Assembly (NCBI RefSeq): GCF_020184175.1
Contig: NC_065531.1
Location: 7,337,213-7,401,212, forward strand
From: Aphis gossypii
Taxonomy: Eukaryota > Arthropoda > Insecta > Hemiptera > Aphididae
Direction of reading: 5' to 3'
DNA: 64,000 bases
The notes under the pieces: generated by a model
What the model was told of the DNA's origin: nothing
Database searches by the model: none
What the model saw: the letters and a program-made list of their open reading frames with translations, nothing else
Position numbers and translations under genes: made by a program
In this document: piece after piece, positions 1 to 11,047 of the stretch
Layout of the letters: every line of letters starts with the position of its first letter
How positions within the stretch are numbered: the stretch's first letter is position 1

Positions 1-335
1 TGATACTACATTATATTTGTGTTGATATTTTATATATTTAAACCTATAGTATATCAGTATACGTTTTCATGTTTGTGGTACATATCAGTGTCAATACAAA
101 TTCATTTTTTAACTTTAAAATTAATACATTTATTTTTAATGATATAGATATAGCAGTGTATATATGTATAGTACATAGTTATATAAATAAATATAGGTAA
201 TTAATTTTACCCCTATACCCACTAAAAATGAATAGCTACCCATATATTATAGTGGTTATTATGAATATTATATACATATAAATATATAATATCGTATGTG
301 GTAGGTTTGGTGGTTGTGCTGTGTCGACCAAACGA

Positions 336-448
336 ATGTCGAGTAATTTTGTTCGTAAAATGATTGAGAATATCCCAAGGGCACCATTAACAAAATTAAG
401 AAGAGATGTTCAGTTGAAAACCTATCGCCGACCATATTATATGCTTAG
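336..448 (+). CDS. possible coding exon, unrecognised basic protein
   Basis: An open frame from the ATG at 336 (the frame is also open upstream to about 291) encodes a strongly basic stretch rich in Arg, Lys and Pro, with the motif RAPLTKLRRDV. It could end at a GT donor at 449 (ttag|gtatat); without splicing it runs on to a stop at 509. Use of cgt, cga, cgc and ccg-type codons is unlike the surrounding AT-rich DNA, which is the only reason to list it. No family is recognised and no partner exon is visible inside the window, so a chance frame is the main alternative. Confidence 0.15.
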
Positions 449-1325
449 GTATATATGTACTTATAATGCACGTCATAGTTCATCGATCATTATTATTATT
501 ATTCTTTAACGTTATTATATAAGCATACGCGCGCTATATCGTATGGACCACATCGCTGGTTGGTGCACAATGCATACAGCCACACGTCCACATAGGTCCG
601 TGCTTATACGTCAATATAAAAGTTTGTTAGATAAAATACTTCAATAAAGTATATTATAGATGATATTATTACGTGTACGTTTTGAAAACTTTACACAACT
701 GTCCATTATAGAAAAGGTCGGAAAAAGTGTTTGGATTTCGAATGTACCTACGCATCTTGATCGATATTACTTTATTCGAAAAAATGTATTAGTAAGAAAA
801 ACTATCCACAATGATTAAACAATACATTCTAAAAGTTATTTGCAACATTTTCACGCAAGGGTTTAATTTAATTACAATATTTTTTTAATCGTGTTTTCGG
901 GTATAAATTATAATTCATATTACTACATATATGTAACACCGCAATGTAAGTATTATTATAACTTATATACCATACATAACAATCATAACATAATAACATA
1001 ATTATTTTAAACATTAATTTTTATTGTAATAATTTACTTTAATATTTTTATTAAATTGATAATTACATTTAATAATTTAGTAATTTTAATATTGTACTTT
1101 TTTCAACAAGCGCAATTATTATTATATTATCGCATACATAGTACAAGGGTTAAGCTCTAAATAAATGAATAAATACTTAGATTTGATTTCTGATATTGAA
1201 GGACTGTCGACAGACCAAATAAACTGGTTGGTTCTGATTTTGAGTATGTTTTAAAATATAAAATAACTGTTTAATACAAATACTGGGATTCGTATGGACA
1301 ATAACATTTTAAAATGTGAGCGATC
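449..1325. other. AT-rich intergenic DNA
   Basis: No gene or repeat unit recognised. A slightly GC-richer patch near 530-600 has no open frame of note. Confidence 0.4.
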
Positions 1326-1338
1326 ATTTACAAGCTGG

Positions 1339-1613
1339 GAAAAAGTCGGACCCTCGGCCGCTCGAGTAACCGCTATCTATCCGGAAGTAAAACCCATATT
1401 GAGTGCGCTTTAGATCGGCTAGGTAACTGCAACCACCAGAAACAAAATTCAATGGTGATCACTGACCTTAGCAATGGTTATCGGGTTTTGGGACTTGGAG
1501 GGCTAAGGAACGGCCACTGTTAAGAACAAGCAACGGTTGACGAGCGCATCATCACGACGGTAAACTCGGTAAAGCACAGTTTGAGTAAAAAAAAAACATA
1601 AAAAAAACAACTT
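1339..1613 (+). mobile_element. SINE-like or 5'-truncated retroelement insertion with A-rich tail
   Basis: A GC-rich block of about 240 bases, sharply different from its AT-rich surroundings, ends in an A-rich tail (about 1587-1610). It is flanked by an imperfect direct repeat: atttacaagctgg at 1326-1338 and atttgtaagctgg at 1614-1626 (11 of 13 identical). Short body, A-tail and flanking duplication are the hallmarks of target-primed retrotransposition. No clear tRNA-type A and B boxes were found, so it may be the 3' end of a LINE rather than a true SINE. The family was not identified. Confidence 0.45.
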
Positions 1614-1626
1614 ATTTGTAAGCTGG

Positions 1627-4379
1627 AAAATTGAATTTTAAACGAGACGATTCAAATATACTAAGCCCACCATAATTTATTTTAATGAAGAATTTGATTA
1701 AATTCTGATTTGTGGTGTTTGTAACTATACTCGAGGGACACATTCTAAAACACTTAGATTTTTCATTAAATTTAAGGAATTTTCTATCCACAATACTTAC
1801 CAAATTGTTTTCTTTAAATATGGATCACTTTTGTTGCTTGTATATTGTTAATTACATGATGTTTTTGAAAAAGTTCACGTACCTATTAAGATCGAATTTC
1901 GAATGTATAGATTTTGAGTTATTTAACATTGTTCACTTAAGATTATAGGTTTGGAAAATATGGCGATTTGAAATTTATAATAATTACCTAATATTAGTTT
2001 TTAATATTTTAACTATACAAATTTTTTAAGTGTAATAACTAATCACTCAACATTTAGTATACCTAATTTTACAATTATTTCATTATATTTTAGTAAAATC
2101 GTTTTAATGTGTAGGTATTAATTTTATATTATATACATTTATAAGCAACTCAGAACTAATACTCGTTCAAACTTTTATATAGATTTTACTGATTTTAGAT
2201 ATAACATTTTCAACAAAAAATGTCATTTACTTAGCATAATACTTGTTCTCATTTGAAAAATAATAGATGTATAAATTACAATAACTGTAGCTCTTTATTC
2301 TTTAGTACTTTTTTCAATAAAAATATAGTTTTCAATAAGTATAGGTATATTAAATGCATTAATTAGACAACAATTATCGTCAATTGATACTTTTTAAAAC
2401 TATTTATAGCAATGAAGTATGACTATTATTTTGCTATAAATTCAAATTTCAAGGCACTTAATAAAGTTATATTAATAATAAAATAATAAAAATAAACAAA
2501 TTTTTAAACACACAATTATATATTTTAATTTAACTGTATTTAGAAAAGCTAACATAATTAATTTATAATTTTTATCTGATTAAGTTATTAAAATATTAAA
2601 TTGTAAAAAAATCAACGTATTTTGAATTTACCCATATAGCAACCATTAATTAATCTATAAACGGTATGTGGTATTAAAAAGTATAAGAACCATTGCTATA
2701 TGAAAAGGCATGAGTTTTTTAAGAAGAAAGTGGTTGAAAATTAATCAATTATTTTAAAAACAGTTTTACATTTCACACACGGGTAGTATATGTACTAACG
2801 TTGACAGGAAAGGTGGTAAAATAAATTGCGTAATATTATACAGCATAATATTATACATAATATCAATGTGTATAACTATTATTATTATTATATAATATAT
2901 AGTTTATTTATCCTATATAATTGAAAAAAATAAACAATTTTTCAAAATGAATTAAAGAAATGTGAATAACGGTTTATTTAAATGTATTAGTATTAATTAA
3001 TATATATTTTATTATAAATGATTACATCAACATAGGTACCTATATACTGTACCTATATTTGTTATTAATGTCATTGTTATTTAACACAAATGTTAAATCT
3101 AGTGAATTTGTGTTTTTATATTAGGATTGTAAGATCACTTATAATAAATGTGGTGTTTATCCGAACGCAGTTGTAATGTTGTTCGTATTTTTGTCTTTTA
3201 GTATAAATAATATTATTATAACAGTTAAACATTATAACTGTGTGTTATTTTATCAGAATATTTGTTGTAGATTCACAATTCATTACCTTGCGTCGACCGT
3301 TAAATGTTGTAAATTGTATAAATTACGTTTTAAAGTTGTTATTTCAAAATAGAATACGCTCCATATACCTACTTATTGCGATAAGCAATACACGTCTTGT
3401 ATTTTAGCATAAACGATAAATTCGCCAGAATATTTATTGCATAGATATCAGATACGTCAATTAAATATCAATGTTATTTTTTTATATAAATTATGGAAAA
3501 AAAATCATAAGTTTAGTACTGTACGTGTGAATATGTGATACGAAATTGTACTAATATATATTATCACAAATTTGAAAAACAGCATGGAGGAAGTTTTATC
3601 AGTAGCATAATATAGGTATTTTTCTATTAATGACTTAACACGTCTGGATTACTAACGACGCAAATTTTGCATAGAGTATAATAGTATAATAGTAATAGTA
3701 TTAAATATATTATATACTTAATGTATTTACATTTTATTATTATAGATACATTTCTAAATTTCTTAAATGAATACAACTGATATCTAATTAAATTTTTTCA
3801 ATCAAATGGATTCTAGAAAAAACCTAAATTATAATTGAGAATAATATTTTTTAATAACTATATATACGTATACAAATTTAACTATAATTACATTAATAAT
3901 TTAATATTTTAATTTGTAAAATTTAAATTTTAAAACTTTAAAATATATTTTTACAGAATTCAAATACCCAAACTTAATTGTTATCAAGTATAATTTAACA
4001 CCAATAAACTGATTTGATGCATTAATTAAATATATATGATCGAAATCTTTTCCCGTTCCGTGCTTCTTTAAAGAACTGTGATTATCAAACCAACTGTTGG
4101 AATGATGAAATTATTGGCCAACTAGAACCCATCATTCCTTTGTTCTTGTGTGAATAATACAAATTATATCCTTTTCATAAATGTTAAATGTATCTTATTA
4201 ATGTATTTTGATTGTATACATAACGTAAACGAACTCGTCTCGTTCTAAAATAAAAATATTAATTACTAATATTTTTAATATGCCTTCATATTATTTTACA
4301 AAAATGAATTACTTATTATAATAATATTTGTTTTATTTTTTTGTTGTCTTTTATTTGAAGTTAAAAATCTATACATACT
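1627..4379. other. AT-rich intergenic DNA, no gene seen
   Basis: Long A/T-rich DNA with scattered short open frames that show no coding character. The stretch near 1,700-1,950 has a 78-codon open frame on the plus strand and a 63-codon frame on the minus strand; both are Phe/Leu/Ile/Asn-rich, as expected by chance in such DNA. Confidence 0.4.
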
Positions 4380-4439
4380 GTGTATAATAAGCTTTATTTA
4401 TTCGGTACAAGAAGGTTTTTACAGAAGATTTGATAGGAG

Positions 4440-5330
4440 AAGTTGTACACTGATAACACACGTTGATACAAAATGAGTATAGGTTTTGGGCGGATTACCA
4501 AGCATTGATTTCGGTTAGGTTTTTTGCTAGAATATTTAGGTGGTTAAAGAGTGAGCTGTGGTAACGTCTATAGAATTTGATAGCAGTTTCGGGTTCTGTG
4601 GTTATTTGTAGGTCTATGTGCAGTGCTTAATTAGATGTATATAAGCAGGTTTTTGTTATTAAACGGAGTATTTTATTTTGGGTTACCTATTTGTATTTTA
4701 TTTAGGTTTGATTTTTCGGCAGAACCCTGTATTTGGATGCCGTATAAGTAAATTAGTTTTAAAATGGTTCTATAAAGATTTAGTTTAGTGTGGAGTGTAA
4801 GTTTTGATTTTGCGTTAAGGAAATATTTAAGTACCTATACGTCGTCGAAAGTTAAGCTTGAGTTTATTGTTATGGGTATGTACACCATACCCAGCTAATT
4901 TTTTTCTAAAAATGAATTCCTAACTTCCTAGGTATTTTGTGTTTAATGTGGTGGGAATATTAATATTATTAAATGTAATTTGAGGGAAAATTTGGCGTTT
5001 AAGAGTAAATGTGACGTGGCTGAATTTATTTTAACTTCTTTATTTTTATTTTCCATTAGAGAAAAGCGAGATTGAAATTGGTTAGCTTAATGATTTACAA
5101 AGTTGTGAAAGCCAAATTGTGTGTTGGAGATCATTTCAGAGCTGTTTATTATTGAGATTATTTGTTTGAGGACTAATTTTTAGTTTCTGATTCTGAGATA
5201 AAATATTTATCAATTCTGGTATAGTGTAGTACTGCAATTAGTTCATTGATAATTGATATGGTTTAGACTGTTTAGAGTACCGTTGCAGTTCTAAAGGAGA
5301 ACACGAAGAGAGTTGTGAGTCAGATTATTT
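4440..5330 (-). pseudogene. relic of Jockey LINE ORF2 (endonuclease/RT fragments)
   Basis: Minus-strand translation gives SLRVLL*NCNGTLN near 5,270-5,310, the start of the endonuclease. It jumps to SEMISNTQFGFHNF near 5,120-5,155, an RT-domain motif (usual form: QFGFR plus histidine). It jumps again to the post-catalytic region ending in RTILKLIYLYGIQIQGSA near 4,700-4,760, a typical Jockey C-terminal motif (usually IxTYGxQLWG). The FADD catalytic box and most of the endonuclease are absent, and many in-frame stops are present. This is a dead, internally deleted copy. Confidence 0.75.
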
Positions 5331-5344
5331 ATTATTGTTGTTTT

Positions 5345-6140
5345 TAGTTAATTGTGTGATAACTGTCATGGACAGTTATTATAGGGGGTTTATCATGGAT
5401 TTAATTCCTGTAATAAATGAGTTAAGTGCTGAACTAATATCTATTGATTAATTAATGGATGAAGTCATGAGATTTGGATTGGTAATAGTTATGGCTTAAA
5501 AGTAAGATTTACGAATTTGTTGGCGGAAAGTATTGTGGAGGTCTCCTGTGAAATTGCATCTTGTAAGTAAGGGCTTAAATTTTTTTTTTTTTTTTTTGTG
5601 GGGGGGTGGTGGTGAAGTTTTCAAGTGAATTTGTGGTTCTTTTGGATTTGCTTGTGGATTTGATAGCCTTTGTAGTAGGTGAGATGGTTTCTTTGGCATA
5701 GAGCACAGGTAGGTGGGACGTCAATTGCCTTATTATGTGTGGATGATTATCTTCTCCATAACGGATGTAACGTGGAATGTAGGTACAATAAGTTGAGCGT
5801 GGTCGTAATTTTGGAAATTTTGACATTGTACTAGATTTCGATGCTTTTGGGGCTCTTCAACCTTGGCGTAAAGGATAGAAGTGATATCGAATATAATTTT
5901 GTAATTTTCGTCTTTAACCAAATCTATAAAAATGATAGGGAGAGCTATTTTTGTTCACCATTACAATACGTTCATCACTTGGTGTATTGAAAGGTTGAAG
6001 TTTTTTAGAGCAGATTATATTTTATCACAAATAGTAGTATGATGGACAGAGATTTTGGATTACAACTCAGAAAGTTTTTTCATTTTGAAGTTGATAGGCG
6101 TGATTATGAGTTAAAAAATTTAATTATTTGACGGTAGTTG
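5345..6140 (-). pseudogene. relic of Jockey LINE ORF1 (gag-like)
   Basis: The minus strand shows a peptide with KVEEPQKHRNLVQCQNFQNY around 5835-5870, the usual lead-in to the Jockey ORF1 zinc knuckles. In an overlapping frame it gives PRYIRYGEDNHP and LPVLYAKE (about 5700-5770), positions where intact elements have CCHC knuckles. Several knuckle Cys and His residues are replaced (for example QNF where a Cys is expected). A poly-T tract at 5581-5597 and several frame changes interrupt the frame. The C-terminal part (SFITGIKSMINPPIITV, about 5360-5410) matches the usual hydrophobic end of Jockey ORF1. No function is expected. Confidence 0.7.
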
Positions 6141-6605
6141 TCGGAGGCGTATAATAAGCCATTTTACATAATAGTTTGAAGTTGAGATTATAATTTAGGG
6201 TAAAAGTTGGAAGTATCTTAATTTTTTTCGAAGCATTGTCTTACGTGATCGTTTGCATATACTCATACTCAGAGTGCAAAATGAGTAGGATAAGTAAAAA
6301 AATAATGAATGATACGAAGTGGTAATTAAATGTGTATGTGTACATAATATGACATGACTGTTCACCAGAAACTAGAAAGTGATCATATTATTTTAATTTC
6401 GAAACAACATTAAATTATTAAAATATAAAACATTAATAAAATATTGGCTATTATAAAAGAGATAGGTACCTTATAAATAAATATTTATATTTTTTAAGAA
6501 TTGTTTATTCAATTGTGTCTAAAAGAAAAAAGAAACATTTTTTTTTTAGATCAAAAAATTTGAATTTTGAAAAATTTTTAATGTCGTTTAGAAATTAGCT
6601 ACAAA

Positions 6606-7169
6606 ATGAATGTTTATACCAACAAAAACGTTTTAATTGATAATTGGTATGAGGATAAATACGGTACATTTCCATCAAAAAATGAAGGTAATAGAGAAAC
6701 GACTTACCAAAAAGATTATCGGGAGAGTGTTTTGCCTATTCGAGATAACAGAGTTATGCGGAATATAAGAGAAAGAGCAATGGTAATTTTATTATTACAA
6801 AGTATATAAATCAAGATTTAAAAAAATGAAAATATTTACTCACCAAACGCTAAATATACATTGTGTATTGGTATATTATTTTATATTTAGGGATTGCCAA
6901 TTACATTGTTTCGTGAGCATGGTATTCACAATGCTTACAATAAAAACACGAGTTCTCTGTATGATTTAAATTGCATGGCTGCTTACAATCCACCACCCTA
7001 CAGACGTTACAATTCACGATCTGGACTCTGGGAACCTGAACAAAATTTTACAGTTAATTATGGACCAGGACGATGTGAATTGTTGAAAAAAAAACAGATA
7101 ATTTGGAACACTGTTACAAAAGAATTTATACCCAGTACTGAATATCAATGTAGTTATACAGTAAAATAG
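6606..7169 (+). CDS. CFAP95/C9orf135-like ciliary microtubule-associated protein (two exons)
   Basis: Exon 1 is 6606-6782 and exon 2 is 6891-7169. They are joined by a 108 bp GT-AG intron (gtaatt...tatttag) in phase 0, giving 151 residues. The start is the first ATG after an in-frame stop at 6579. Residues 1-25 contain VLIDNWYEDKYGTFP, an ETTYxxDY motif follows at about 31, and after the splice GLPITLF leads into LYDLNCMAAYNPPPY. This order (Tyr/Lys, VL..W..D...FP, then GLP.T.F...TTY..PPY) resembles vertebrate CFAP95/C9orf135, which is known as a ciliary doublet-microtubule inner protein; CFAP68 is a weaker alternative. The aphid-like protein is shorter than CFAP95 (about 230 residues). A role in sperm or sensory-cilium axonemes is inferred from the family, not visible here. 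There is no signal peptide or membrane segment. Confidence 0.5.
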
Positions 7170-7193
7170 ATTAAAATAACAATTAGGAAGCAT

Positions 7194-7199
7194 AATAAA
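7194..7199 (+). terminator. polyadenylation signal of the CFAP95-like gene
   Basis: AATAAA lies 25 bases after the stop codon of the two-exon gene, the expected position for a short 3' UTR. Confidence 0.5.
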
Positions 7200-8379
7200 C
7201 CGTATTTAAAAAAAATGAAAGTCAATATTTTGTATTAATGTTAGATTAAAATAAGATGCACTTATTTTATTTATTAAGATATTTTAAGATAATATGAAAA
7301 TACTATAAGTATTTGTATAATAATTTATAATACTCCATTTATATTATCCAATTATATTAATAATATATAATAGTACCCACCTAACCATGATTATAGATTA
7401 TAATAAATAACTCATAAAATAAAGTTATTTAACTTACATACAAGTAGAAAAAGCGGGCAAGTAAATCAATGTAATGAATGTGTTAAATTCAAATAAATAA
7501 AAAAAATAATAACAATAATAAATAAATTAATTGTATACGAAAAATGAAAAACTTCCGAGTGTAGACGGGGCCCATATTATATAATATGTGTATTTATTAT
7601 TTTATAATACATTTATATTTCTATTAAAGTAGTTATTAATTTTTATGCCTACTACTAATAATACGGTAGATTGGAAAAATTAATTTTTACACAAAATATC
7701 GCATATTATATATTATGAATTATTAAATCAATAATATAATATAAAAACCCTAGGTGAGATATTATTTAATTTATATATAGGTATCCAACCATTTAGTTGG
7801 CACTGACACATTATGCTAAGACTATGTAACTAATATCAAAAATTTGCTAAATTTGAAATAGAAAAGATAATTTTTTACGGACCCTAAACTCTAAATGGGA
7901 GTAATCGTTAGTGTTAAAAACCTAATGAAGTGACAGAGGCATTATAAACATTAAGCAACTTTGTTTAAATAAATTGGCATAGTTTTTTTAGGAGTGTCAG
8001 CTGGTATTAATTTTTGGAACCTCTTCCGGAGATGAAAAAGTTCATAACAAAATCTAAAAATGCTCTAGGATAAACTGGCAAATTTCTAAAATTTTTTTAA
8101 TATTAATTACATAGCCCTAGAATAATGTTCTGGTTCCAACTTGATGGATAAATTGCAATTCATCATAATATTCAATACCTATAATATATTGGTTTAACAT
8201 TCTAACCTAAATCATCTGTATGGAAAATTCTACTTAAATATCTATATTTTAGATTTATGAGTTGTAATAAAAAATTAAAAACGTTGTATTCAATTTTCAA
8301 GCTTTAGTTATTAAAGTTGAACATTATATGTATATATACATATATAATATATTTATTATTACGACAAAAAATTTGTGGA
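7200..8379. other. AT-rich intergenic DNA
   Basis: No gene seen. The words 'gcgggcaagta' near 7,455 and a GC-richer patch near 7,555-7,572 could be worn remnants of the repeat family described at 39.8-43.0 kb, but too little is left to be sure. Confidence 0.3.
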
Positions 8380-8540
8380 ATAATATCAAAATTTTTACTT
8401 TATACTATCATAAAAAAATTCATGCAGATTTAAGCTGATCTTTTTTTTTTAAATTTTAGTATAAACAACTCACGAGGAACATAAGTAATAATATTTTCAA
8501 GAGTTTTGTCTGGAGTATTAATTTTGTTGTCATTAATATT
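8380..8540 (+). repeat. worn fragment of the 'accgctctgctg' repeat family (internal part)
   Basis: The stretch around 8,465-8,510 (aacaactcac, gaggaacat, then attttcaaga) matches an internal part of the large element at 41,520-41,570 (aacaactcat, aaggaacctt, attttcaaaa) in the same order. Its flanks are too diverged to set borders. Confidence 0.3.
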
Positions 8541-9935
8541 AATAATAATAATAATAATTATAGCATAAAATAAAAAAAGATAATAGAAAAATTCAAATGT
8601 ACCTTAACAATATTCAAAATATTTTAAAAACTATAGGTAAGTACTATAATGTATAATTTTTCTTCATTTTTTAACTATAACAAATTAATTAAATCGATTT
8701 TGTGTGTTTTTTTATACAAATCCAGTATTTCAGTACAGTGACAAATATAAATACACTAAATATATTATAATATGCAATGACTGTGTTAATCTAGTGACTT
8801 TGTATAATTAAATATTTGTCAATAATTTTATTTTCAGAGCTAAGAACGTAATGATCGAGTCGTTGACCTATATTTCAAAGAAAGTACTCCCAAATACTCT
8901 TATCGTTATTTTAAGAGTTTTTGCGCCTCTCATATTTTCCGAACAACTCTTGGTGTTATAAAAATAACTAGTTTAGCTTACTACTGAATAGTACCGATAA
9001 GTTTTAATAGAGTACGTTCTATGCGTTTTACTTTTACTAGATTAACATAAGATATACAGTATTTAAATAAAAAGTTTACTGACTGTTATTATTATAGCTA
9101 AATATGCCACAAACAAATTTTTTTGAGAGCCAATCAGCTGCGGTAACCATTTATAAAAGGGATACTGTATAGTGTATATGTTTATAGTTTCACCTATATT
9201 TTATGAAATTATGGTTATTATACTTAGTTATTAGTTTATTACTTTTCAGCAGTGAATATATTATATAGATATAAATTTATAGTATAAAATTGTGAGTATA
9301 TTATTAAGTATACTTATATTTTCTAAAATATCGCAAATATGTACCTACGAAAAACGATAAAAATAAAAATGTTTTTTTTTGTTTTGTTTTTATAATAGAA
9401 AAACAGTTTTGTAAAACAACAATTATAATTATGCCAAAAAATTGAAAAATAGAATAAATTGTTGAAAATTGAAAAGAAAGAAACTTTTTAAAATCATAAT
9501 AATAGTATATAAAGCACTTTCTCTTTTCTTGTAATTTTTTAACTGTTATATTATTCGAGTTATGGGTAAATGGCAGTAGGTAATTGGTAGCAAAATAAAA
9601 ACTCATCACTTTGTCACTTTGTTTACAGAAAATCAAACAACATTTTTTGAACAATATTGTACCTATATTAATTGCTTAATGAATATAAATATTCACATAA
9701 GTACCATTTCATAAAAAATATTTTCTAAAATCAACAAATTTATCTTAGTGAGACTTTAATAGAATAGTAGTGCGTTTCAAGTACCTAACCTTATAATCAA
9801 AAAAATAGGAAATGAGTGTGACTGATTTCAAGTTGTACACTTTTCAGGTGTAAGAACTGAAATTTTTGTATGCTTATGGTTATTTAAAGAACTTTTACGT
9901 TTAATTATTTCCAATATACAAACATGTACTCTTAA
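8541..9935. other. AT-rich intergenic DNA
   Basis: No gene recognised. A minus-strand open frame of 116 codons (9304-9654) is Phe/Tyr/Lys-rich with no recognisable domain and lies in homopolymer-rich DNA, so it was not called. Confidence 0.35.
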
Positions 9936-10830
9936 ATAAATAAAGGTAGATAAGTGAGCACCACTCTGCTGTAGATTAGGTTTCGAGTGAATCATTACTA
10001 TGCCACTATATAGGTGAATTAAAATTTAATTCAATGATATATCATTGTTCATGAAAAATCATTCAAAGCGGTGAAAATCTACCAGCCTGTATCATTAAGT
10101 ATATTTCTTGATATTTTTATTTGATATAGCTATTAAAGTAATTTATTTCATTTTACTTTTATTATTATAGTAGATTGATTTAATTGTATCTGAAAATATT
10201 ACATTTATTATATTATAATAATATATTTTGTACTATTTTGTATGAATTTGTATAACTTAACATACTGTAAATCTTTGTGTTAATACCATAAAATAGTGAA
10301 AATAGATAATGTATTGAAATAAATCAAAAATTGCATTCCCTATTTATCCCTGGAATAATATTTTAAAATTATAACGAAAATTTTACATCGTTTTTTATCG
10401 TTTGATTAAGTAATTTTGTTCAAATTTTAACTTAAGATTTTTATAAAAATTAATTATCTTCATATAGTAATTATATTTTATAGTTTCAGTAAGAAATACT
10501 TATGAGTAATCTTGTATTAATCTTTTAAAACTTTGATATAGGTAAGACAAAAAGTTTTAATGAATTTCTATTTACAAAATAGTTTGAAAATTTCATTACA
10601 ATTCGAACTTCAAATGAATATTATAAAAAAAAAGTGTACATATATATTTACAATATTTTTATACAGATATAAGAAAATCTTACACGGGATCTTGTATTCA
10701 TTTTTCAGCATTTTATAATATATGTTACAAATAATTTGTAATTGACATTTATATAGAAAACAAATTGAAAAATATTTTGAAAATTTGATTGTAAATAGAA
10801 AATGATAGTTTAAACATTTAATGGAAATTT
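9936..10830 (+). repeat. diverged copy of the 'accgctctgctg' repeat family
   Basis: It starts with 'gataagtgagcaccactctg', closely matching the end of the large element at 39,813 (gtgggcaagtgagtaccgctctgctg). An ordered series of shared words follows: a 'tcgagtgaatcatta' segment, 'ttcaatgatatatcatt', and 'gaaaaatcattcaaagcggt'. Further on are internal-type words with 'ttttcaagt' and 'aacttcaaatgaatattataaaaaaaa'. It lacks an evident inverted partner, so it is a one-sided relic. Its 3' border is approximate. Confidence 0.5.
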
Positions 10831-11047
10831 CAAGTATTAAAAAAGAATACTACTAGTACTAACTAGATTTAATTTAATTGAATATCTAAAACCACCTTCA
10901 AAATTGAAAATTAAAGAATTTTATCAATTAGTTATCATGTGTATGTAATATATATGCATAGTATATAAATAAATAAATAAACAAATATATAAATACAATG
11001 TAATATTAATAATCATATAAATAATAAATGTAAAGAATATTGTAATA

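Larger units (their letters stand above)
4380..6290 (-). mobile_element. decayed, internally deleted Jockey-type LINE
   Basis: Read on the minus strand, the block carries, in element order, pieces of a Jockey ORF1 (gag-like) and ORF2 (endonuclease/reverse transcriptase), all broken by stops and frame changes. At the high-coordinate end are ORF1 relics with the zinc-knuckle neighbourhood; next comes the ORF1 C-terminus (about 5350-5480), the start of ORF2 (about 5250-5320), a piece of the reverse-transcriptase N-terminal half (about 5110-5160), and then the RT C-terminal part and thumb (about 4480-5050). Roughly 2 kb of endonuclease and RT core is missing. The 3' end lies near 4,380, where an AATAAATAAA-like stretch is seen on the minus strand. 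Borders are approximate. Confidence 0.75.

Noticed and set aside
9304..9654. 116-codon minus-strand frame
   Set aside because: Phe/Tyr/Lys-rich product from homopolymer-rich DNA, no domain, no splice sites that fit a gene.
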